Shown here in pieces: positions 56,771 through 64,000 of a stretch of DNA of 64,000 bases. The translations under genes and the position numbers were made by a program. Positions within the stretch are counted from its first letter, which is position 1, and every line of letters starts with the position of its first letter. The notes beneath the pieces were generated by a model. The model had not been told where the DNA came from and did no database searches. It saw nothing but the letters and a program-made list of their open reading frames with translations. The stretch covers positions 16,253,067-16,317,066 of the forward strand of contig NC_051087.1 of assembly GCF_901709675.1 (NCBI RefSeq), given 5' to 3'. The stretch is from Syngnathus acus (taxonomy: Eukaryota; Chordata; Actinopteri; Syngnathiformes; Syngnathidae).

Positions 56771-57564
56771 TGGGATGATTTCTTCAGTTCACCCCCCCGT
56801 TTTTATTTTGTGTTTATTTTTTCATGATGCTTCATCTGATTGGCTTGAAAACGTTATCAATGTAAATATTGAACTTCATATTGGAATTGAACAATTAATT
56901 CTCGAGTGAATGCATTAGGAAATTTCCCAAAAAATTATTATGAACCTTGTGAAACAAATTTTTTTTAATGTAGCATTTTTTAACAAGAGGGTTTTTGTTA
57001 CTTCATTTGGCACAAGGTAAAATCTACATTGGTAAAGTTTTCAAGCCATTGGCACAAGGTTAAAATTTTTATTGGTTAAGTTTTCAAGCCAAGCAGATGT
57101 GGCATCATGCAAAAATAAACAAAAAATAAAAATGGTAGCAACTTGAACAGACAGGTACAGTCTCTGAATGATTTCACTCTATTCAGTTTTTTAATATGTC
57201 AAGTTATGAAATGCCATTACAAAACAAATCGACGAGGTAATTATAAATATCTGGATATGAGAGTTCAGGCAGGTCGGCTGTTGCAAAATGCTCGGGCGAT
57301 TTTAGCATGCTTCTCGGTAAAAGGTACGGATCCGTTGTGCCAACAAGGTTCAACTTCTCTCTGTAACGTTTCTTGGATTCTTCATCCTAATGCCCAACTT
57401 CGTTGGATAGCAAATCAGCCATAATTCGGATGAAATCGGTGAAAATGTAGCGCAGAAATCAAACAATCTATACAAACACGTAGGAACGAGCTGACGAGTT
57501 GACCGCCAAGATGGCGGCATAACACAAAATCACGTGATAAAACCACGTGACTGCAAAGCCTCTA

Positions 57565-60500
57565 TTGTAGCAACCATGCGGGGCTGCAGTACTCCAGGTG
57601 GCCTGGAAAACATGGTGCGGACTTCACTCCTACACGGAGCGGACTCCGACACAAGACGGACACCGGGTTGCCGGGAAAACACGGGGTGTTAATTTCTCCA
57701 GCACGGGACGGACACCAACACGGAGTGGGTTTCACTCCAACACAGAGTGGACTGCACTGCATGTGGCACAGAAAACGTGGAGTGGATTTCTCTCTACTTC
57801 GCCCCCTACCTAAACACAGCCCCACAGCCACAATCAAAATGGATCTCCTCAACATCCAAGCACTCACCCGTAAATCATCATTTATTCACGACCTCATCCT
57901 GGACAAAGGCTTAGACATAATGTGCCTGACTGAGACCTGGCAACCACCCGATGTCTATCAATCCCTCAATGAAGCCTGTCCCTCTGGTTATAAATACATA
58001 ACTAAACCTCGCAGCACTGGCCGTGGCGGTGGCCTGGCTGTACTCCACCGTCTTGATCTAGAGCTGTCCCCCCTCCCTCTACCTGATCACTCCTCATTCG
58101 AATCCCTTGCATTCAAATGTAAACCTCCATATCCTATCACAGTTTTACTTATTTACCGCCCTCCTAAACCAAACTCCTCTTTCATTCCAGAACTACACGA
58201 TCTACTCACTACCCTCTGTACCTCCACTTCCTCTAATCTAATCATATTAGGTGATGTTAACATCCATGTCGACACCCCCTCCCGCCCCCCTGCCTCTGAC
58301 CTGTTGCAACTATTGGACTGTTTACACCTCACCCAACATGTAAATGTCCCCACACATGACAAAGGGCATACACTTGACCTTGTCATCTCCTCATCGGCCA
58401 TAAGCAACCTGCAAGTTCACGAGGTCGGTGTGTCTGACCACAAACTTATTCAAATGGAACTTCCTTTCCCACACCCCCACTCCAAACCCAAGCGGCAAAT
58501 CTCATTCAGAAATTTCAAAAACATCAACCAAGACACTATAGCACAGGACCTCCAGCTTCTCTCCTCCTCCTCTGCAACCTTTACATCAGTCAGCAAGGCA
58601 GTGGACCATTACAATAACTCTTTGGCCAAACTCCTAAGTATCCACGCCCCCCAAAAAACCAAAACAGTCACCTTTTCACGCTCAGCCCCCTGGTACACCA
58701 GTGAGCTGCGTCTGATGAAGTCAACTGGACGCATCCTGGAGCGTCGTCTTAAAGCCTCAGGACTGACCGTGCACAAACAGGCCTACAAAGAACATCAGAA
58801 GGCCTACTCAAAAGCCCTTGGGACTGCACGTGCCCAGTTCTATTCCAATATCATAAACAATACCCCTGGAAATTCAAAACAGCTCTTTTCAACCATCAAC
58901 CACTTTCTCAAACCCCAACCCACCACTCCAACAGAATCCTCAGAGGTAGTGTCCAATAACTTTATGACCTTCTTTACCGCTAAGGTTGACAACATCCGCA
59001 CCCAGCTCCTCTCCTCTTCTTGCCCCACCACTTCACCTCCTCCCCCCTTCCTTCCACCCGGGACAGTCCAGCCTCTCCGCTGCTTCTCCCCTATCTTGCA
59101 GTCGGAGGTAGAAGACATCATCAAAAAGATGAAACCCTCCACATGTGCCCTGGACCCTTTCCCCACAGCCCTCATTAAACAACAAACCTCAGCCATTAGT
59201 CCCCTAATAACCAATGTCATCAACCTCTCACTCCAGTCTGGCTCTGTACCCCCTGCATTGAAGACTGCCATTATTACCCCCCTGCTCAAAAAACCCTCAC
59301 TTGACCCGGACAACCTTGCCAACTACAGACCAATATCTAACCTTCCGTTCCTCTCCAAGGTTCTGGAAAAAGTGGTAGCTGCCCAACTTCACACTCATCT
59401 CACCCGCAATAACATCGCTGAGAAATTTCAATCCGGGTTTCGCTCTGGCCACAGCACTGAAACAGCACTTGTTAGGGTCACCAATGACCTTCTCATGGCT
59501 GCCGATGCAGGCTCCCCGTCACTTCTCATCCTGTTGGATCTGTCCGCTGCATTTGACACTGTCCACCACAATATCCTCCTTAACCAACTTCACTCCACTG
59601 GATTCTCTGGCACTGCTCTAACCTGGCTTCAGTCCTACCTCTCGAACCGGACCGAGTACGTTTCCCTGGGGGGAAAAAATCCGACACTCACACTGTCACC
59701 TCCGGTGTCCCCCAGGGATCTGTACTCGGTCCTACCCTCTTCACTCTCTACATACTACCCCTCGGCAATATAATCAGGAAGTTCGGCATCTCATATCATT
59801 GTTATGCGGACGACACCCAGCTATACCTCAAACTTGACCCCCCGCCCTCCATAACCCATCCTCTCCCTGTGTCTGGAGGAGATAAAGGCGTGGATGAATC
59901 TCAGCTTCCTGCAAGTTAACAGTGACAAAACCCAAGCCATGTTAATTGGCACTCCCCATCAGATCCATACCTGCCCAATAACAAGCATCTTATTCGCCGG
60001 TCTCACTATTCCCCTCTCAGCCACTGTCACCAACCTGGGCGTGAAACTGGACCCTCAACTCAACCTGGAGTCACACATAAAACACATCTGCAAAACCTCC
60101 TTCTTCCACCTCAGAAATATTTCCAAACTCCGCCCCACACTTACCCTGACGGATGCTGAGAAACTTGTCCACGCCTTTGTCTCCTCAAGGCTAGACTATT
60201 GTAACGCACTCCTCATCGGGATCCCTAGCAAGAGCCTCCAGGGGCTTCAGTACATTCAAAACAGCGCTGCTAGGATCCTGATGAGGGTGCGGAAAAGCAA
60301 TCACATCACACCCATCCTCCGTTCTCTGCACTGGCTCCCCATCAAATTCCGAATTGATTATAAGATCGCCCTCCTCACTCACCATTGTATCCTCGGACAT
60401 GCTCCCCCATACCTCAAAGAACTCCTTGCCCCAAAACCTGCCACCCGAAGCCTCCGCTCATCCAATTCACACCTTCTCCACGTTCCGAAAACCAAGCTGC

Positions 60501-60764
60501 GCACCATGGGCGACCGGGCCTTCTGCCATACAGCCCCTACACTGTGGAACTCCCTCCCCGACCACCTAAGAGCACCCCAATCCACTGACTCTTTCAAAAC
60601 TGGACTTAAAACTCACCTCTTTACCTTAGCATTTCCGTAATTTCTCTCATATCTTGGTTGTCGTCCAGTTGTTTTAAACTTGTCCTTGTTTTGTTTTCTT
60701 GTTTTTTATCTGCCATGTAGCACTTTGAGATTCCCCCGAATGTAAAGTGCGTTATATATATAAT

Positions 60765-60790
<26 letters not shown>
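57565..60790 (+). pseudogene. L2-like LINE with endonuclease and reverse transcriptase, near intact
   Basis: From an ATG at 57839 the frame encodes an APE-type endonuclease (CLTETWQPP, GRGGGLAVL, YRPPKPN, LGDVNIH, GVSDHKL). After a linker come the polymerase blocks: LANYRPISNLPFLSKVLEK, FRSGHSTETALV, LILLDLSAAFDTV (catalytic Asp), [12 protein letters not shown] and CYADDTQ (catalytic pair). A C-terminal domain ends at 60640. Two frameshifts, near 59668-59680 and 59865-59880, offset each other, so PQG and YADD lie in a shifted frame and the surrounding sequence returns to the first frame. The 3' UTR ends in AAAGTGCG..ATATATAA and (TTA)n at 60768-60790. Length and motif set fit an L2-group element. 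It is separated from its 5' part by the THAP insertion. Confidence 0.92.
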
Positions 60791-60795
<5 letters not shown>

Positions 60796-61200
60796 CCAAG
60801 TCTGGCCCGCGGGCCAAATCCGGCATGAAATTTGAAACTGTAATTCCTCCTATTCCAAAAGGTGGCAGTACCACCCCTCTCCGCTCATTTCTGCCATGGC
60901 GACTGCAAAGAAAATAAGGAAAGTTGACGTTGAGGGCCGTCGCTTTCAAGAGAAATGGTAATTACAATACTCCTTCACTGAAAATCAAGGCAATTGTGTT
61001 TGTATAATTTCTAAAGAGACGGTTGCCTTGTTTAAGGATTTCAACCTAAAGAGACACTATCAGACTAAACATGCTAACACATACGACAAGCTAATAGGGA
61101 GTGACTGCTCTGATAAAGTGAAGCAGCTCCAAGCTGAACTGGCATCACAGCAGCGATTCTTCACGCGGGGCTGTGAGTCAAAAGTAAATCAAAAGTAAAT
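60791..61200 (+). pseudogene. hAT-Charlie transposase N-terminal remnant
   Basis: CAAGTCTGGCCCGCGGGCC then AAATCC is a Charlie-type end. An ATG at 60896 starts MATAKKIRKVDVEGRRFQEK followed by W and an in-frame stop. The frame resumes as GNCVCIISKETVALFKDFNL and then KRHYQTKHANTYDKL, with QLQAELASQQRFFTRG further on. This is the zinc-finger start of GTF2IRD2/EPM2AIP1-like hAT transposases. The second Cys of the finger reads Ile-Ser, and the catalytic part is not found. It begins right at the LINE's (TTA)n tail. No right end was identified. Confidence 0.75.
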
Positions 61201-61420
61201 ATTACTTAATATTAACTCTTGCAAAGTGGCCATGTTAATACCATTGATGTTATGAACCTATAGACGTGACACAAACTATTACATTCTGAAAGATATTGTA
61301 AATGACAAGAGCAAAATTCACTTGTTTTAAGTTTTAATAATAACAGACAACTTTGCATTACTTATAACTCCTGCTTAAAATGTTTATGAGGCAAAAATAA
61401 TTTTAAACTCATGTAAATTT
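61201..61420. other. Unassigned segment
   Basis: AT-rich sequence between the hAT remnant and a MITE, possibly more decayed transposase. Confidence 0.35.
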
Positions 61421-61712
61421 AAGGTACAGTGATACCTCGGTTTTAGAACGTCCCGGTTCTCGAACAAATCGGAATTCGAACGAAAAATTCAAGATTTTTT
61501 TGCTTTGGTTGTCGAACAAAATTCGGAGGTCGAACATCGCGAGATGAGCCGAAAGGACCCGAGAAAACCCGACCGCGCGGCCCGGATGCCGACTGACTCC
61601 GTTCGATATTGTATTTTCGTTACATTGAGTATTGTATTAACCCCTCATCATGCCTCCAAAGAAAGCAAGTGGGAGCAGTAAAGCCATCCTAAAACACAAA
61701 GACGCTCTAAAG

Positions 61713-62539
61713 CAGTGGTTCCCAAAGTGGGCGGTACCGCCCCCCTGGGGGCGGTGGAAAGATCTGGGGGGGCGGTGAGGAAGAAAGGGGCGGTAGGGGG
61801 GCGGTAGGGGGGCGGCAGTCGATTTGTACACAACACGCCGCTCTGGCCCAGTCAGATCCGACAGCATAGACTACAAAAGCAAAAGCTCAGGTTTGTAATT
61901 TCAAGCTTGTAATGTTCAGAATTTTATCTTATAATAAAAACCGCATTCTGGCGGTCAACATCATCTTGAGTTCAAGTCAACATGAAATTGGGGACTCGCC
62001 AGAACGCGCCGTGTTGTGTTGAGCTGGTTAGGGCAGTGGTCCCCAACCACCGGGCCGCGGACCGGTACCGGTCCGTGGGTCACTTGGTACCGGGCCGCCA
62101 AGCCGCACAGAATTTTTTTTTTATCGACGATCAATTAATTCAGGTCAAGACACTCGTCCCGGTCACGTGACATGTTTCCCCAGTCGAGCCCGCAAAGCTA
62201 ATATGTGGCGACAGGCTAACTAACCAGGCAGTGAAGCATTCAAAACTGCTTCAACACATGGAGACCAAGCATCCTGCAATAAAAGACAAACCTTAAATCA
62301 CTTCGGGTGTCATTGTCTCCGATTACGTCTAGATGGGACCGGCTCGTTTCTGAGAAACAAACTCAGTGCTCCCACTAATTCAACGTAATGGTAATGATAT
62401 TATAAATGTATTATTTATTTATTTATATAAATGTATTATTTATTTATATGAATGCCGGTCCTTGGGGGGGGGGGGGGGCGCTAGGAATTCACTGGGGAGC
62501 CAAAGGGGGCGCCAGCCTGCAAAAGTTTGGGAACCACTG
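61713..62539. mobile_element. hAT with perfect TSD inside the MITE
   Basis: Ends CAGTGGTTCCCAAAGTGG and GTTTGGGAACCACTG. CTCTAAAG is duplicated at 61705-61712 and 62540-62547. It encloses a second hAT. Confidence 0.93.
62034..62465 (+). mobile_element. hAT nested in a hAT, truncated on the right
   Basis: It starts CAGTGGTCCCCAACC and is the same family as 12499-13420 in opposite orientation. It retains the finger segment (HMETKHP-like) but has lost its other end near a poly-G tract (62466-62478). Confidence 0.8.
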
Positions 62540-62727
62540 CTCTAAAGCAATGCGACAGAGCGCCCGGCGCGCTGCGGTTGCGCAATTGGACCAAATTAAG
62601 CTCCCTGCGCACTGAGGTCCACTTAATTTTTGGAAAGTACATCAGGACTTTAAAAATATTTTCTAAATTTCAGCGACGGCTCTGTCACATTAATACGACC
62701 AGCGCGGTGCAGTTGCGCGGTCGGCGG

Positions 62728-63885
62728 TAGTGTTGGCTCCTGAGTGAACGATTCGTTCAAAAAGAACGGATCTTTTCAGTGAACGAGAGTGAACGAATCA
62801 CTTCCTAAAGTGATCAACCTTTTATTCAAACACAAACACATTCGGTATAATAACACCATTAACTATAAACCAACAAATACAAAATTAAAACATCAATGTT
62901 GGCATAACGTGTGTCAGCTGGCATAGCAGCAATGCTGTCTGTCACTCACTCGTGAATCTTCGTCAACGACCAATCAGCAGCGCCAGCGAGCGTTAGTTAG
63001 ATGGAGGAGGGACTTTACAAGTCATTGACGTAACTTCCCGTTCAAGAACGAGTCGTGAATTGCATTTCCCGTTCACCAACGAACAGTGCCGGCTCTACGC
63101 AGGGGCAAGAGGGGGCAACGCCCCCCTCAAACAGATGTCCTGCCCCCTCGAATCAAACTTTTAGAAGTGAAAAATCCGCTGATAGAAACACACGTTAATT
63201 AGCCCCCTCTCTTCTCTCATGTCGGTGCAGTGTGTGTCCTCACACAGCCTGCTGTCAGGACTTCGCGCCCCTCCGTAAACATCCAATCACTGTGAGTATG
63301 CAAATGAGGCAAGACGCAGCCAGCGAGTGTCAAGTTACAGTCAGCGCGGTAGGAGTTGGAAGAAGCAGTAAAAACTCCACCAAACTCGTCGTAATGATCC
63401 GTGATATAACTAATGATTAACGACAACTCAAATAATAGTTAATATAACACTCATATTATATGTTCCCCCCCCTGAGAGATTGCCACCTTATTGTGGTCAG
63501 GGGGTTTGCGTGCCTCAGTGACCCTAAGAGCTATACCAGCAGAAGCTTTAATCTTCAGGTGGGACACCCAAGCTGGACAGGTCTAAGTGTAGAGGCCTGA
63601 CAGAGAGCAATCCACTTCTCCAGGTTGAGATCTGGACACACAGCTAACAACTGCCGAGAAAAAAACACTAACAGTGTTAAAAATGTGTAAAAAAAAAAAA
63701 GAAGAACATGCCCCCTTCACATTTCTGACTGCCCCCTCTTGTGTGCATTCCTAGAACCGGCCCTGCCAACGAACGAATCTGTGAGTGAACGAATTAGTGA
63801 CGTGCATTCCAGTTCTCTTAGGTGAACGGAATCTTTAGAATCAGTTCACTCAAAAGATTCGTTCAAACGAATCGTTCAATGAATT
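62728..63885. mobile_element. GTTC/GAAC-rich repeat interrupted by a hAT
   Basis: Left: TGAGTGAACGATTCGTTC. Right: GATTCGTTCAAACGAATCG. Many short GAACGA/TCGTTC inversions lie near both ends. It is probably a non-autonomous element; the terminal bases are not certain. Confidence 0.55.
63084..63765. mobile_element. hAT with perfect TSD
   Basis: Ends CAGTGCCGGCTCTA and TAGAACCGGCCCTG. CCAACGAA is duplicated at 63076-63083 and 63766-63773. Inside it, 63302-63420 is the reverse of 7330-7440, and 63470-63600 resembles a LINE 5' leader (CTGAGAGATTGCCACC, then AGTGACCCTAAGAGCTATAC). Confidence 0.93.
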
Positions 63886-64000
63886 CCCCCCCCCATGGAA
63901 ACAATCCATACACATCAAACGATACAACTACACAACCCCCCCCTCCCCCAAATTATTATATATAATAATAATTGGCTCGGGTAATTAACACATTTCTTTC
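63886..64000. other. C-rich and AT-rich edge sequence
   Basis: C-rich runs and a TATATAATAATAATT stretch; no gene. Confidence 0.5.

Larger units (their letters stand above)
54804..57564 (+). mobile_element. THAP-encoding DNA transposon, split by a hAT
   Basis: Ends TAGAGGCTTTGCAG (first five bases at 54804-54808, the rest from 56210) and CTGCAAAGCCTCTA (57551-57564) are inverted repeats. Both ends also carry GCCATCTTGGCGGTCAACT in mirrored orientation about 60 bp inside. A THAP-like ORF lies near the left end. THAP domains occur in P-element and Kolobok transposases. The target duplication is not clear, so the superfamily is undecided. Confidence 0.75.
61427..62727 (+). mobile_element. Tc1/mariner-like MITE holding two hATs
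   Basis: The left end CAGTGATACCTCGGTTTTAG follows TA (61425-61426). The sequence parallels the MITE at 19392 in reverse orientation. ATGCCTCCAAAGAAAGCAAG near 61650 encodes MPPKKASGSSK, a basic transposase-like start. After the hAT (61713-62539) the sequence resumes and stops at about 62727, where another repeat starts, so the right end is missing. Confidence 0.8.

Overview
Kind of organism. This is vertebrate nuclear DNA and looks like a teleost fish. It is AT-rich and intron-like, with GT-AG splice sites and long (GT)n, (CTAT)n, (CTACT)n and (TCCA)n microsatellites. It holds tRNA-derived SINEs, L2-like and I-like LINEs, Ty3/Gypsy fragments, at least ten hAT copies and many TA-flanked MITEs. 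There is no bacterial, phage or CRISPR signal. The genus cannot be fixed from this sequence alone.

Host gene. The only host gene I can support is a teneurin, most like teneurin-3 (tenm3/odz3), on the minus strand. Four phase-compatible coding exons were recovered by reading splice sites: the ATG exon (16849-16960), then 15649-15760, 14935-15005 and 2790-3074. Together they encode about 180 residues of the cytoplasmic N-terminal (Ten_N) domain. Everything left of 2790 is intron; sequence right of 16960 is upstream intron or 5' flank. The third intron (about 11.9 kb) is packed with transposons, and the first (about 1.1 kb) is mostly one hAT element.

Layout. 1-17000: teneurin exons; a TA-flanked MITE (4071-5348); a hAT with a fold-back hairpin (5852-7558); an LTR-like segment with an exact 43-bp tandem array (8551-9066); a DNA element interrupted by a hAT (11600-13893). 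17000-31500: MITEs, solo LTR, SINEs, Gypsy gag and pol remnants (minus strand), I-like and L2-like LINEs (plus strand), a 2.2-kb hAT and a second copy of the 11.6-kb element. 31500-42100: an L2-like LINE interrupted by a hAT, a solo LTR, and two minisatellites (45-bp period; GGAAGTG core). 42100-53800: mostly single-copy DNA, a TA-type element carrying a hAT, SINEs, and a Gypsy RNase H/integrase remnant (minus strand). 53800-61200: a nearly complete L2-like LINE interrupted by a THAP-encoding DNA transposon, itself interrupted by a hAT, itself interrupted by a 283-bp hAT. 61200-64000: a MITE with two stacked hATs, then another repeat holding a further hAT.

How the pieces relate. The transposons do not work together; they record successive insertions into one locus. 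Perfect 8-bp hAT target duplications, TA flanks and a 16-bp SINE duplication let the insertions be ordered. No autonomous element looks fully intact. The closest is the L2 at 57.6-60.8 kb, whose frame is broken by two offsetting frameshifts, one at a homopolymer. I saw no convincing new enzymatic system. The most unusual items are the four-deep nest, the higher-order 43-bp array, the hairpin, and near-identical sequence blocks shared by otherwise different elements.
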